Counted from the stretch's first letter, positions 38,713 to 49,224 are shown. The stretch is DNA of 64,000 nucleotides from Halalkalibacter krulwichiae (GCF_002109385.1 NZ_CP020814.1:2503501-2567500); one strand, 5' to 3'. A program made the numbers and translations. The notes: a model not told the origin generated them from the sequence alone.

Positions 38713-39527
38713 ATCGTAACCAACCTCTCCTTTTTAATTGATGGATCTTCAGGCAAAGCAAGTAAACAAGAACAAAGCTTTTTTGTATAAGGATGCTTAT
38801 GATGACAACGAATTTCTTCTGGTAAACCTTCTTCTACGATCTCACCCTGCTGCATGACATACATACGATCAGTCCATTTATACGCCTTGGTCAAATCATG
38901 TGTAATCATTAGCACAGAACAGCCAGTTTCATTTCGAAGTTGATCAAGATAATGTAACACTTTTTCACCATTAAGTACGTCCAATGCCGTCGTTATTTCG
39001 TCACAAATGAGTAAAGCTGGTTTTAATGCTAACGCCATTGCAATAGCAGCACGTTGAACCTGTCCACCACTAAGTTGGAATGAATAACTTTGATAAACCC
39101 GTTTTGAATCTAATCCCATTATATGAAGAGACTGTATAGCTAGATCTTGTGCCTCTTTTTTTCTGATTTTTTGATGCGCACATATTGTTTCTACAATTTG
39201 CTTCCCGATTTTTATATAAGGAGTAAAGCTACTTCGATAGTCTTGAAAGATATAACCAATTTCATTTCCAAGTTTCTTTCGATGTGTCCTTGAAGTCCAT
39301 TTTGATATATCTTCATTTTTGAATAAGATTTGACCTTTTGCCTTCAAATCTTGTGAGAGAAGCCTCATTATCGCTTTCGCTGTCAAACTTTTGCCACTGC
39401 CACTTTCTCCAATTAGCCCGACGATTTCTCCTTTCTTTATTTCTAAATGAACCTTTTTCAAAAGGTGGCTTTCTTCTGAACGATTTATAATCTTTAAATC
39501 TTGAATTGATAGTAATAGTTCATTCAC
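38709..39527 (-). CDS. Oligopeptide/nickel-type ABC ATPase (NikD/OppD/CntD-like)
   Basis: A 272-residue ATPase partner. Walker A is GESGSGKSLTAKAIM, signature LSGGQVQRAAIA and Walker B LLICDEITTALDV. The C-terminus carries HPYTKKLCSCLLALP, the iron-sulfur-like or structural tail of this type. It follows the permease by eleven bases and overlaps the next ATPase. Together they form a heterodimeric motor, as in Nik, Opp and Cnt importers. Confidence 0.9.
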   Translation of the reverse strand: MNELLLSIQDLKIINRSEESHLLKKVHLEIKKGEIVGLIGESGSGKSLTAKAIMRLLSQDLKAKGQILFKNEDISKWTSRTHRKKLGNEIGYIFQDYRSSFTPYIKIGKQIVETICAHQKIRKKEAQDLAIQSLHIMGLDSKRVYQSYSFQLSGGQVQRAAIAMALALKPALLICDEITTALDVLNGEKVLHYLDQLRNETGCSVLMITHDLTKAYKWTDRMYVMQQGEIVEEGLPEEIRCHHKHPYTKKLCSCLLALPEDPSIKKERLVTI

Positions 39528-39538
39528 AGACCTTCCTC

Positions 39539-40372
39539 CTAATTACGGATGTCAAAGTAGCTCTTCAACCCATCGCCAAGCAGGTTACAACATAGAACTG
39601 TAATCATAATTGCCAACCCTGGGTAAATCATTAAAGTAGGTTCAACTTGAAAATAGGTACGACCATCATTTAGCATTGCTCCCCATTCTGGAAGGGGTGG
39701 CTGCGCACCTAGACCAATATAAGATAATGCAGAAATAAGCAGAATAACTTTACCAACATCAATTGTAGCCATGACAATTATATCTGGTATTATTTGCGGC
39801 ACTATGTGCATTCGAATGGTTTTAAGTGAGCTCGAATAGGAAATCTTTGATACTTGTACATACTCTTTTTCTTTTTCAGCAAGAACTAACCCGCGGACAA
39901 CACGTGCATAAACGATCCACCTTACCAAAACAATTGCAATGACAATATTCGTTAAGCTTGGCCCCAAGATGCCAGCTATGGCAATCGCCAAAATAAAATC
40001 TGGAAAAGCAAGAACACCATCAATCACCCGCATAAAAAAAGCATCTATTCTACCGCCTAAATAACCTGAAAAAAGACCTATTGGAATACCTATCATAACG
40101 GCCATTACTATCGCAACTATCCCCAGTCCTATCGTGAGCTTTGCACCGTAAACGATTCGAGAAAAGACATCCCGTCCTAATTGATCGGTACCGAGCCAAT
40201 GAATCAATGATGCACCTTGGAGCCGATTATTCATATCGATTTGGAAGGGATCATGACGTATAAGCGATTCACCAAAGAACATTATGCATACAAGTACGAT
40301 TGCCAATATGAGTCCTATACTCATGTTTGGATTAGTAATGAAACGCCTACTTTTTATTATCGTTGTATCCAT
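39539..40372 (-). CDS. ABC permease (NikC/OppC/CntC-like)
   Basis: A 277-residue membrane permease. The N-terminal cytosolic part has RHDPFQIDMNNRLQG and LGTDQLGRDVFSRIVYGAKL, the OppC signature, then about five helices with the EKEYVQVSKISYS coupling loop. Its ATG overlaps the stop codon of the preceding permease by one base, so the two are made in equal amount. Confidence 0.9.
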   Translation of the reverse strand: MDTTIIKSRRFITNPNMSIGLILAIVLVCIMFFGESLIRHDPFQIDMNNRLQGASLIHWLGTDQLGRDVFSRIVYGAKLTIGLGIVAIVMAVMIGIPIGLFSGYLGGRIDAFFMRVIDGVLAFPDFILAIAIAGILGPSLTNIVIAIVLVRWIVYARVVRGLVLAEKEKEYVQVSKISYSSSLKTIRMHIVPQIIPDIIVMATIDVGKVILLISALSYIGLGAQPPLPEWGAMLNDGRTYFQVEPTLMIYPGLAIMITVLCCNLLGDGLKSYFDIRN

Positions 40373-41322
40373 TAGCTTACTTCCTTTCCTTGATGAATTT
40401 GGGGATTTATAATGCTATATAGTAAATCCACAATAAGATTACAAGTAATTACTAATAGACCAACAACCATAATGTACCCTTGGATAACGGGATAATCTCG
40501 CTGCATAACTGCATCTACAATCAACTCTCCCATGCCTGGCCATGAAAACAGAATCTCAATAACAGTAACCCCACCTAGCAAACTACTAATACTCAACCCA
40601 AACATCGTTACGAATGGTATAAGACTTCCTCTTAGGGCATGAAAAACAAGAATTCTTCCAGGCCTTAACCCCCTTGCTTTTGCCGCTTCTATGTAAGAAC
40701 TTTGTAATGTTGCGACTAAGCGTTCACGAAGTAACTTAATATACATAGGAGCCATTGCAACACCAAGTGTAATGGAAGGCAATACAAAATGGGCCCATGT
40801 TCCTTTTCCCATAACCGGTAGCCAATTGAATTTTAATGAAAAAACATAAATCAACAACAATCCAAGCCAAAAACTAGGAATGGAGGCCCCTAACATCGCC
40901 ACCCATCTGCTTAAATAGTCTGGCCATCGCCCTTCAAAAACAGCTCCCAGTATTCCAAGTGGAACGGAAATGATTAATAGAACGACTAAACCTCCTACCG
41001 CTAAGGAAATGGTTGCTGGCAATCTGTTCATAATCATTTCGAACACGGGTTTTTTCGCAACGATGGATTCCCCGAGATCCATTTGAACAGCCCTCAATAA
41101 CCAATCTTTATATTGGGAGATGATCGGTTGATCAAAGCCATATTCCCCAAGCAACCTTTCTTCTTCCGTAGTTGTCGAAATAATATCGTCTACTTTTAAA
41201 ATTGATCTTATTGGGTCACCAGGAGTCACCTTCATTAACAAAAAGGTTAGAAAAGAAAGAACCAAAATCATGATTATTAATTGAATCATTCTCGACCCTA
41301 TAATAGACAAAATACTTCTCAT
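40372..41322 (-). CDS. ABC permease (NikB/OppB/CntB-like)
   Basis: A 316-residue permease starting, by my choice, at ATG 41322 (MRSILSIIG) with AGGTGA upstream; a longer frame of 347 codons exists. The early segment FLLMKVTPGDPIRS and the loop YIEAAKARGLRPGRILVFHAL are typical of OppB/NikB. It heads the membrane part of the importer and follows the binding-protein gene by about 120 bases. Confidence 0.88.
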   Translation of the reverse strand: MRSILSIIGSRMIQLIIMILVLSFLTFLLMKVTPGDPIRSILKVDDIISTTTEEERLLGEYGFDQPIISQYKDWLLRAVQMDLGESIVAKKPVFEMIMNRLPATISLAVGGLVVLLIISVPLGILGAVFEGRWPDYLSRWVAMLGASIPSFWLGLLLIYVFSLKFNWLPVMGKGTWAHFVLPSITLGVAMAPMYIKLLRERLVATLQSSYIEAAKARGLRPGRILVFHALRGSLIPFVTMFGLSISSLLGGVTVIEILFSWPGMGELIVDAVMQRDYPVIQGYIMVVGLLVITCNLIVDLLYSIINPQIHQGKEVS

Positions 41323-41445
41323 GTTTGTTTGATCACCTGCCCCCTTAAAAAAATCACAAGAAAATGAAAGTATCAAAGACACTTTCATCTCTTTATATTT
41401 GAATTTGAAATTCAATCTATCTATTTATTCATTCACCTAGTTCAA

Positions 41446-42995
41446 TCAATTGTCTGCACTCACATCCATCTCATTAGTAATGAGATAATATTCTTCAGGT
41501 CCTGGACTCCAGTTTTTTACACGTTCATTCACTCCTACAATAATGTGAGGGTATAAAATAAATGATTGAGGTAACTCCTTTTGAATAATAGATACTGCTT
41601 GTTTTTGTAAAGCAATTCTCTCCTTCATGTCTGATGTAACATTTAACTGTCCTGTTATTTCATTTAATTCGGGTATATTAATTCCCCCTGGATTTAATGA
41701 ACCGTCAGGTAAATATGCAACATTTAGAAAATACCCGCCGTCTCCCTAGGGGCTGTTAAGTTTGAGTATGTGACTATATCCCATTGATCTTGTTGATCCC
41801 ACAAATAACTATCAATATTTTCAACTGTCACAATATTGATCGTAACCCCTATTGCGGCAGCTTCTGCTTGTAAGTATTGTGCCATTAACGGTAGTTCTGG
41901 ACGCCCTTGAAAAGTCGCTAACGTTAACTCGAGAATCTTTCCGTCTTTTTCAAGCTTGCCATTTTCGTTTTGTTTATAGCCAGCTTCATGTAACAATTGC
42001 TCTGCTTGAGCTGGATCATAAAGTTGCGGCTCTTCATTACTTGAAAATTCAAAATTCAAATTGAATGGTCCATTCGCGGCAGTTGCATGACCATTCATGA
42101 TTTCACTCACTGCAACAGGACGATTCACTAGTAAATCAATTGCTTTACGAACATTTTTATCCTGTAGAGTAGGTTTTAGAGCATTATAAAGAATAAAGTG
42201 AACACGTAAACTAGGAACTGATTCAACTCGTAGTTGATCGCTTTCTTCAATAGGTGCTAACGTTTCTGGAGGTAAATGATAAGCAATATCCGCTTCACCT
42301 GATTGCAAGGCTAGAGCTCGAACATTTCCATCAGAGTTGAATTTCACTGTTACTTCATCAATATTGGCAACACCATCCCAATAATCATCATAGCTTTCAA
42401 GCTGTATTTCAGCTTCTGTTTTAAAGTCCACAACTTTAAATGGACCAGTTGCAATAGGTCTTTCACTACTATTTTCTGTATCAGCTTTAATAATAGACGT
42501 ATTTGTATGTACAAGTTCAGATAGAAAAGAGGGATACTCTTCTGTTGTAACAAATGTAATCTCTTGCCCTTCGGCTTCCATCGATTCAATTTTTAAATTT
42601 GACGAAATGGCATTGTTAACTTTGATCAGTCGTTCGAACGAAGCTTTTACAGCTTTCCCATCAACCTTTGTTCCATCGTGAAAAGTAACTCCTTCCCTTA
42701 TCGTAAACGTCCAGGTTTTCTCATCTATTTGCTTCCACGATTCTGCGACCCATGGCTTGATCGCTAAATCCTCATCCACCTTTACGAGCGTTTCTGCAAT
42801 CCCTGCTCGTACTCCCATCCAATCTTGATGAGGATCAATGGTTGCAGATGCAAAACTAAACAATAGAGTGATAGACTTAACGTCCGAAGAAGTAGATTCA
42901 GGATGTGAGACTGTTTCATTTTTATTATTGCAACCTACCATCATCATTAGAATAGTCGCAACAAGTAAATATAAAATTACATGCTTATTGAACAT
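41446..42995 (-). CDS. Nickel/peptide-type solute-binding lipoprotein (one-base frameshift)
   Basis: About 516 residues after correction, the size of NikA, OppA or CntA proteins. ATG 42995 has AAGGAG eight bases upstream. The signal ends in MMMVGCNN, a lipobox. Family core sequence is seen as WVAESWKQIDEKTWTFTIRE, FHDGTKVDGKAVKASFERL and IAYHLPPETLAP. The frame breaks at the GGG of 41743-41747; one extra G gives PRGDGGYFLN and joins a good C-terminus ending NWSPGPEEYYLITNEMDVSA. Two Zur-box sequences lie upstream, so a zinc-chelate ligand is likely. Confidence 0.85.
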
Positions 42996-43082
42996 CCATT
43001 TAGCTCCTTTTTTATAATGAGTAAGCCTTTTGTAATGTATGGCCAATGGCTTATCATTAGAAAAGTCTTACAAGTACAAAAG

Positions 43083-43097
43083 TCGTAATAATTACGA
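43083..43097. promoter_or_regulatory. Zur box 1
   Basis: TCGTAATAATTACGA is a perfect 7-1-7 inverted repeat, with AT-rich flanks, matching the B. subtilis Zur consensus. It lies 88 bases before the binding-protein start. Confidence 0.9.
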
Positions 43098-43148
43098 TTT
43101 ACAAACGCTACCTACCTCCTTGCCTATAAATATCGTACGACGCCAATT

Positions 43149-43163
43149 TCGTAATGATTACTA
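43149..43163. promoter_or_regulatory. Zur box 2 (one mismatch in the dyad)
   Basis: TCGTAATGATTACTA repeats the Zur half-sites, with one base off symmetry, 52 bases from box 1. The stretch between them includes a strong AAGGAGG sequence (minus strand) without a usable ORF. Confidence 0.7.
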
Positions 43164-43582
43164 TTTGCATTCATTTAATATAATAGATGTTTTATTGTCC
43201 GTCAATACACTTTTGTTGCCTTTCTGGAAAATTGACATTTAATAAAAGTCAACACAAACTTTGTCATCTCTTATATTACACGCTTTCCCTTTCATATTGA
43301 TTATTTCTTTCGCTCTATACAAATATTTACTAACCTCTCAAAAGCAAGTAAGGCTTAAACACCTTCTTCTCGGGATGTTAATATTGTTAAAATGCACCCC
43401 TATTCATCAATAGAGGTGCATGAAGACATAGTAACCGTAATTAACCTATCTTCACTCCTCTTTCTATGACCTGTAGGTTTTAATTAGAGGTAGATATCTT
43501 CTGACTTAGGTTCATTACTTCATTTACTTTTTTTCATCGTTTCTTTATCAATCAATTGAAGTTATCATTTTCCCGCTCTTTC
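43164..43582. other. Intergenic stretch with one hairpin
   Basis: No gene was seen. A hairpin at 43392-43421 (ATGCACCCCTAT paired with ATAGAGGTGCAT) could end the yhjD-like gene or another transcript. Confidence 0.4.
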
Positions 43583-43927
43583 TTACTTATTAAGATAACT
43601 CATCACATACTTCTGCACATCGTTTTTCATTAGGTGGGGAAACAAGTGAATTTCTCTCTCATATCCACGACAGTATAAAAGGTAAAGGCATGTATTATTT
43701 TGCTTTCCTTTATCTATGACTTTCATTCCTTTCCTATGCATTTCTAACTTCAATCGTCCAATATCCATTCCTACTTTATTAATAGCCCCTTCAACCAACA
43801 ATAAATATGGTTCTTTAAATTTCAAACCTGCGTTACTAATTCGTCTTAAATCACTTTCTAGAACTTTGCGGGCTAAAGGCAAGTAGATAAAGCGAAATGC
43901 TAAGGCAGTATCTTCATTCGTAATCAA
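43583..43927 (-). CDS. YhjD-like protein
   Basis: A 114-residue soluble protein, start TTG 43927 chosen because AGAAGGTGA lies eight bases upstream. IYLPLARKVLESDLRRI near the N-terminus, GMDIGRLKLEMHRKGMKVID in the middle and the C-terminal MKNDVQKYVMSYL resemble B. subtilis YhjD, whose function is unknown. It stands alone. Confidence 0.65.
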   Translation of the reverse strand: MITNEDTALAFRFIYLPLARKVLESDLRRISNAGLKFKEPYLLLVEGAINKVGMDIGRLKLEMHRKGMKVIDKGKQNNTCLYLLYCRGYEREIHLFPHLMKNDVQKYVMSYLNK

Positions 43928-44119
43928 TTGGATCACCTTCTGTATATTTTCTTACATTATATAGGAACATTTGTTCTGTTTTCAAGTTTATAACACATTT
44001 TTATGTAAGAAAGAAGTAAGAAAGCAGTCACACTATCTTTTTTATTTACCTTCATTGTTTGACTCGATTGATTCTGCGGTTTATTTAGAATTGCCCTTGA
44101 CCATCCATCAAGCTTTTTC

Positions 44120-44162
44120 AAAAAAAAAGAAGTCTTACCCTATTTTATTTAAGGGCTAGACT
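44120..44162 (-). terminator. Terminator of the TetR gene at 44.2 kb
   Basis: AGTCT and CCC pair with GGG and AGACT; nine Ts follow on the minus strand. Confidence 0.75.
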
Positions 44163-44181
44163 CCTCTTTTTCATCACTGTT

Positions 44182-44805
44182 TTACTTAATTACTGTTTCA
44201 AGCATAGGTAACATTAATTTATCAATAATTTGTTCGATATATTCTTTATTAAACGGTTTATGAACACCAAAAGAACGATAAATGAACAAAGCAGGTCCTA
44301 AATCGGAAAGCAATTCTAAATCTTTCGTATTAAGATGGTGGCCTTCTTTTAAAAAAGGTGAAATGATCGTTTTAATCGCTTTTTGATGACGACGGTTTAT
44401 ATCAATATGCAGCTTCTCCTCCAACTCTTTGTTATGAGCCATCGCTGCTCCAATAGCTGAAAGCGCATGCTGATGAACCTTTTGTTCATGTTGAAAACTA
44501 ATACAAATCAGTTGAATCAATTGTTCTCGTAGACCTTGGCTTCTATCTACTCTTTCTAACAATGTTTCATTTGGATTGATTAACGATGCAGCATCAATAA
44601 CTAGATCTACTTTCGAAGACCATCTACGATAGATCGTAGCTTTTCCTACTTTCGCATAGTTAGCTACCGCTTCAATCGTCAAAGCGTCATAGCCTGTTTG
44701 TGCTAGCAAATCCAAAGTGGCTTCTAAGATTACTTTGTTGCGTGACAAGTCTAGAGGCCTACCACGTTTTGATTGATCTTTCTTTACAGATTTCTCTACC
44801 TGCAC
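44182..44805 (-). CDS. TetR-family regulator of the MFS pump
   Basis: A 207-residue regulator. GTG 44805 has GGAGGGA seven bases upstream and is preferred over an earlier in-frame start. The helix-turn-helix spans LTIEAVANYAKVGKATIYRRW (about 39-59). A TetR_C-type C-terminal domain follows. It is divergent from a DHA2-type efflux gene, whose promoter contains a fitting dyad, so it is very likely its repressor. Confidence 0.88.
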   Translation of the reverse strand: MQVEKSVKKDQSKRGRPLDLSRNKVILEATLDLLAQTGYDALTIEAVANYAKVGKATIYRRWSSKVDLVIDAASLINPNETLLERVDRSQGLREQLIQLICISFQHEQKVHQHALSAIGAAMAHNKELEEKLHIDINRRHQKAIKTIISPFLKEGHHLNTKDLELLSDLGPALFIYRSFGVHKPFNKEYIEQIIDKLMLPMLETVIK

Positions 44806-44883
44806 ATAAATCCCTCCATACTTACTTCCGTTCACGTCTACACTTTAATAATAACATAACATTCTAATTTTTTCTTTTTAAAT

Positions 44884-44921
44884 ACGATACCGTTGCGTTT
44901 CGTTAATGCAAGTGATAATAT
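44884..44921 (+). promoter_or_regulatory. MFS promoter with TetR-type operator
   Basis: TTGCGT (44893-44898) and TAATAT (44916-44921) are 17 bases apart. The dyad ACGAxAC-N6-GTxTCGT (44884-44903) overlaps the -35 element. Confidence 0.5.
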
Positions 44922-44970
44922 AAATTGCACGACATCGTACCGAAATTATTTAGAACAAGGGGGAAGTTAA

Positions 44971-46431
44971 ATGGCTCTTACAGCAATAGAACAGCCAACT
45001 AATTCCAATCACAAATCAGATATAAAAGTACTGCCACTACTTGCAGTCCTATTATCTGGTGCTTTTGTCGCTATATTAAGCGAAACTATATTAAACGTTG
45101 CCTTGAATGCGATAATGGTAGATTATGCGGTTGCTTCAAGTACTGCCCAATGGCTTGTCACTGGATATATGCTTGTCATAGGGACACTGATTCCAATCTC
45201 CGCTTATTTTATGCAACGATTTACAACACGCCAACTGTTTATAACTGCTATGTCGTTATTCACAATTGGAACAATCATTTCTGGAGTTAGCCCAGTATTT
45301 TCTATCCTACTTGTTGGTAGATTAACGCAAGCGGTCGGAACAGCGATCATGATTCCACTTTTAACAAACATCATCCTAACAGTGATTCCAATTGAGCGAC
45401 GTGGTGCGGCAATGGGCATGTTAGGATTAGTAATTATGTTTGCGCCAGCGATTGGTCCTACTGTATCTGGATTGATTGTAGAAAACCTAACATGGCGTTG
45501 GTTATTCTATTTAATTACACCAATCTCTTTATTATCATTATTATTTGGCATAAAAGTCTTACAAAATGTGTCTGAAACAACTCGACCGAAACTCGATCTT
45601 TTATCTTTTCTCTTCTCTACAGTCGGTTTTGGAGGAATCGTCTTTGGCTTTAGTGCTGCCGGAAAGGGAGATGCATCTTTTTCTGATCCACTAGTTGCTT
45701 CAGCATTAATCATCGGTTTTAGCTCTCTACTTCTTTTCAGTTGGCGCCAATTGAAGCTTGAGACACCATTACTTGATATCCGCGTATTCCGTTATCCGAT
45801 GTTCTTAATCGGACTGCTAATGGTGATGCTAGTAATGATGACGATGTTCGCAATGATGCTCGTCATGCCAATCTATATGCAAGGGGCCTTATTATTTAGT
45901 GCTGTTACAGCTGGCCTTATTATGCTTCCAGGAGGTCTTTTAAATGGTGCAATGTCTCCTTTTATGGGACGTCTGTTTGACAAACTAGGCCCTCGTCCTT
46001 TATTAATTCCTGGAACGATCATCCTTGCAATCATTGTCTTCACCTATCGATTCACCACTCCAGGGATCGCCGTTGAATTTGTCGTTATACAGCAAATGAT
46101 TCTAATGGCAGCTGTTGCGATGATTATGATGCCTGCACAAACGAATGGATTAAATCAACTACCTGTTCAGCTCTATCCACATGGAACAGCGATTATGAAT
46201 ACACTCATGCAGGTCTCAGGTGCTATCGGAGCGGCACTATTCATTTCCGTAATGGAAAATGGACAACAGAAATATCTCTCCAATTTAGGAATTGACAATC
46301 CGACAGCCGAACAAGCAATTGAAGCGTTAACTTATGGCTCTCAACAGTCATTTTCCACTGGCTTCATCCTTGCCTGTGTTGCCATTGTTCTTTCTCTATT
46401 TGTATATCGAAGTACTCAAGTTGCGAAGTAA
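44971..46431 (+). CDS. MFS multidrug efflux transporter (DHA2, 14-helix type)
   Basis: A 486-residue drug:proton antiporter. Motif A variants appear in loop 2-3, motif C as GLVIMFAPAIGPTVSGLIVENLTWRWLFYLITPI (recognised by its central GPTVSG and WRW), and MRDR-type MNTLMQVSGAIGAALF near residue 412. ATG 44971 follows AAGGGGGAAG. Divergent TetR gene and operator suggest drug-inducible expression. Confidence 0.92.
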   Translation: MALTAIEQPTNSNHKSDIKVLPLLAVLLSGAFVAILSETILNVALNAIMVDYAVASSTAQWLVTGYMLVIGTLIPISAYFMQRFTTRQLFITAMSLFTIGTIISGVSPVFSILLVGRLTQAVGTAIMIPLLTNIILTVIPIERRGAAMGMLGLVIMFAPAIGPTVSGLIVENLTWRWLFYLITPISLLSLLFGIKVLQNVSETTRPKLDLLSFLFSTVGFGGIVFGFSAAGKGDASFSDPLVASALIIGFSSLLLFSWRQLKLETPLLDIRVFRYPMFLIGLLMVMLVMMTMFAMMLVMPIYMQGALLFSAVTAGLIMLPGGLLNGAMSPFMGRLFDKLGPRPLLIPGTIILAIIVFTYRFTTPGIAVEFVVIQQMILMAAVAMIMMPAQTNGLNQLPVQLYPHGTAIMNTLMQVSGAIGAALFISVMENGQQKYLSNLGIDNPTAEQAIEALTYGSQQSFSTGFILACVAIVLSLFVYRSTQVAK

Positions 46432-46679
46432 TATGATTGAAAAAGCAAAGCTAAATAAAGTGAATCCTTTGTAAGTACACTTTATAAAACGATGCCATTT
46501 TTCAGTTGCATTTATTCCTTTCATATATGAATGTAATTCGTTAGAAAAACTTTTTTGTACAAGCTACTAACATTCAATATATATAACTCATTTTTAAGGT
46601 TTCTAGTACAGCTACCGCACCGATCATCTCCTCACTTGAATAGATTAATATAAACTTATTAATAAAGGAGATGAGCTTC

Positions 46680-47890
46680 ATGGCTACAATGAAGCAACTA
46701 ATCGTTGGCTTTAAGCCCAGGACAAGAAGGTCTGATTGTTTGAAGTTACACAAGAAGATGAAGACTAGACTTATTAATGAAATTAAAGAAATGGGGATAC
46801 ATGTTGTCACAGTACCAAATAACGAGTTGAGATCGTGCCTTTCCAATTATGCCTCCTCTCGAGATGTCCTATTTGTAGAGGAAGATCACCTGATCCAAGT
46901 TGAACCGGTTACGAATACGACAGCATTATCTTCATTGGAAAAAGTAAGAAGCACTGTTGCTACGAACGATCCATTATTAGAAAGCCAATGGGGATTAGCA
47001 ATTGTTAACGCACAAGGAGCATGGGAGTTGGCACGTGTTTCTCCTATCTCAGCTAGGATTGCTATTCTTGATACAGGTGTTAATCATGATCATCCAGACT
47101 TGAGGGAAAGATAGTTCATGAAGCTAACTTCTCAAACTCGCAAACAGCGCGAGATGTTTATGGACATGGCACTCATGTGGCAGGCATTGCTGCAACCGTA
47201 ACGAACAACGAAAACGGAATCGCAGGGATGAGTTATAATTCGGCTGCTATTATGAATATAAAAGTTTTAGGAGACTCAGGAGGCGGGACGCTCAGTAATG
47301 TCGCCGAGGGAATCATTTACGCCACAAATCAAGGAGCTCATGTCATCAACCTGAGTCTAGGTTCACAGACTAGTAACGAAACGCTTAGAAGTGCGATTAA
47401 TTATGCATATAATAATGGAGTATTACTTGTAGGGGCAGCAGGCAATAACGGTGCAGACACCCCACATTTTCCAGCAGCATTTGAACAAGTACTCGCGGTA
47501 GCCGCCGTAAACCAAAGCAATGAAATTGCACCATTCTCTAACTATGGGCCCTGGGTGGAAGTGGCTGCACCAGGGAATGAGATTCTATCAACCTTTCCTC
47601 AACAGACAGGAGAACCTATGACGGGCTATAGAGTGGCATCAGGTACGTCACAAGCCGCTCCTTTTATTAGTGGGCTAGCAGGTTTAATTAAAGCGACGAA
47701 CCCCGTCTTAACGAATGGGCAAATCAGATCGATCATTCAGCGCTCTGCAATTAGAACCATTTCAGGAGGAACAATTCGTTTTGGAAGAATCGATGCTATG
47801 AGAGCCATTCAGCTCACTCGAGATGCTATAAGTCAACGGCAAATACACAACTTTCCACCTGTATGGTTGAATACTAAAAACGCTAACTGA
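46680..47890 (+). CDS. S8 subtilisin-like protease without signal peptide (one-base frameshift)
   Basis: A 403-residue serine protease after correction. ATG 46680 follows AAAGGAGATG. The first 110 residues are an inhibitor-like prodomain (MATMKQLIVGFKPRTRRS). The catalytic Asp is in ILDTGVNHDHPDL, His in YGHGTHVAGIA and Ser in SGTSQAAPFISG. The frame breaks at the GGG in TTGAGGGAAA (47101-47109); a fourth G gives DLRGKIVHEAN and joins both halves. No signal peptide is seen, so it may be intracellular or released by another route. Confidence 0.88.
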
Positions 47891-47910
47891 AGAAACAATC
47901 TTAAACAATT

Positions 47911-47945
47911 AGGAGATTTCCATATAAATGGAAGTCTTCTGTTTT
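47911..47945 (+). terminator. Terminator of the protease
   Basis: AGGAGATTTCCAT pairs with ATGGAAGTCTTCT (with G-T pairs), then TTTT. From here to 48,130 I saw no gene. Confidence 0.6.
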
Positions 47946-48137
47946 AAATGGAACCATCGAACGTCAACTCCTAACACTCGAATAAAAAATGGTATATGTT
48001 AACGGATGAACAGATTTTTTTCACTTCACACTCGTTACAACAATTCTCCTTATTCGACGGTTTAGGATCCGAGCATTTTTAGGAAAGAGCACAATGCTCT
48101 AGAGACTTTCTTTTAAGATTAAAAAGATACTTAAAAA

Positions 48138-48164
48138 AAGGCCATTACGTTGACGTAAGGCCTT
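48138..48164 (-). terminator. Terminator of the CAP-domain gene
   Basis: AAGGCC and TTACG pair with CGTAA and GGCCTT around TTGA, with one bulged base, and a T-rich tail. Confidence 0.65.
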
Positions 48165-48225
48165 AAGAAATAAACGACTTCTTTAGTTTAAAGTTTTTTC
48201 TATAAGTAATCTTTCAACACTTTAA

Positions 48226-48894
48226 TTAATCTTTAAATAGCTGGACAAACATTTTTCCGTATGGTCCACCTTCAACGATACCGATCCCTACTTCACCAAA
48301 CTCCGAACTGAGAATATTCGCTCTATGGCCATCAGAATTCATTAATGCTTGATGTGCTGCTTCCACTGTCTGATTTCCTGCTAGATTTTCTCCAGCTGTG
48401 CGATAGCTTACATTAAATTGAGTTAACATATCAAAAGGTGATCCGTATGTTGGCGATTGATGGGAAAAGTATTGATTATCAATCATATCTTGTGCTTTCA
48501 CTCTAGCAACTTCCGTTAATTGTTCATTAACTTCTAAAGGAGATAAGCCCTGCTCAACTCTTTCTTGATTAACTAGATCAATCATTTGCTGTTCTTCTTG
48601 TGTTACATCTGTTTGCTGCTCTTCATCTGTTACAGGCTTCTCTATCTGGCTCGTAGAACCAGCTTCAGATTCAGCTTCCTCAACAACAACCTCACCTTGT
48701 TTGTTTTTCAGTTCATTAAATTGGTTTACATATGATTGAAATAATTCGTTATACCATTTTTCTACTTTCTCTTGATCAAAATCACTCACATGAAATGTTT
48801 TAACTTGAATTTTTTCACTTGCTTCAACTTGTCCACTGAAATTTACAGCAACTAAAGAAGAAACAAGAAAAGCTGTTACGACTAATTTTTTCAT
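48226..48894 (-). CDS. Secreted CAP-domain protein (YkwD family)
   Basis: A 222-residue exported protein. ATG 48894 (MKKLVVTAF) follows TTAGGAGGG and gives a signal peptide ending near GQVEASEK. An acidic, low-complexity middle (about 75-105) leads to a CAP/SCP domain (IDLVNQERVEQGLSPLEVN, FSHQSPTYGSPFDML, AGENLAGNQTVEAA, GHRANILSSEFGEVGIG). Bacillus CAP proteins are common in spores and walls; their activity is largely unknown. An upstream in-frame start was rejected for lack of a ribosome site. Confidence 0.88.
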   Translation of the reverse strand: MKKLVVTAFLVSSLVAVNFSGQVEASEKIQVKTFHVSDFDQEKVEKWYNELFQSYVNQFNELKNKQGEVVVEEAESEAGSTSQIEKPVTDEEQQTDVTQEEQQMIDLVNQERVEQGLSPLEVNEQLTEVARVKAQDMIDNQYFSHQSPTYGSPFDMLTQFNVSYRTAGENLAGNQTVEAAHQALMNSDGHRANILSSEFGEVGIGIVEGGPYGKMFVQLFKD

Positions 48895-49224
48895 TTTTTT
48901 CCCTCCTAAGGAATGTTTTGTTGATGACACTTCTCTTAAAATGTAACATGTATGCATCATCATCTCATTGGAAAAAAATTCATTAAGAGGAAATAAAGAA
49001 ACTGTTCCTTTTCACTATTTATCTTGTCCGAAACTGCTATTAGTACTGGAATAACTACCTTATAAACCATTCACTTCTACTAGTTTATCATTTCCAATTT
49101 TGATAAATAGTCGTTAATCTTATAGATTTATTGACAGTTCGTAATAATCTTGTAAAAAGAGGTCGTAAGCACTGGTATAATCAAGAAAACTCAATTGATT
49201 CTATTTAGTTACATAACAAGTTCT

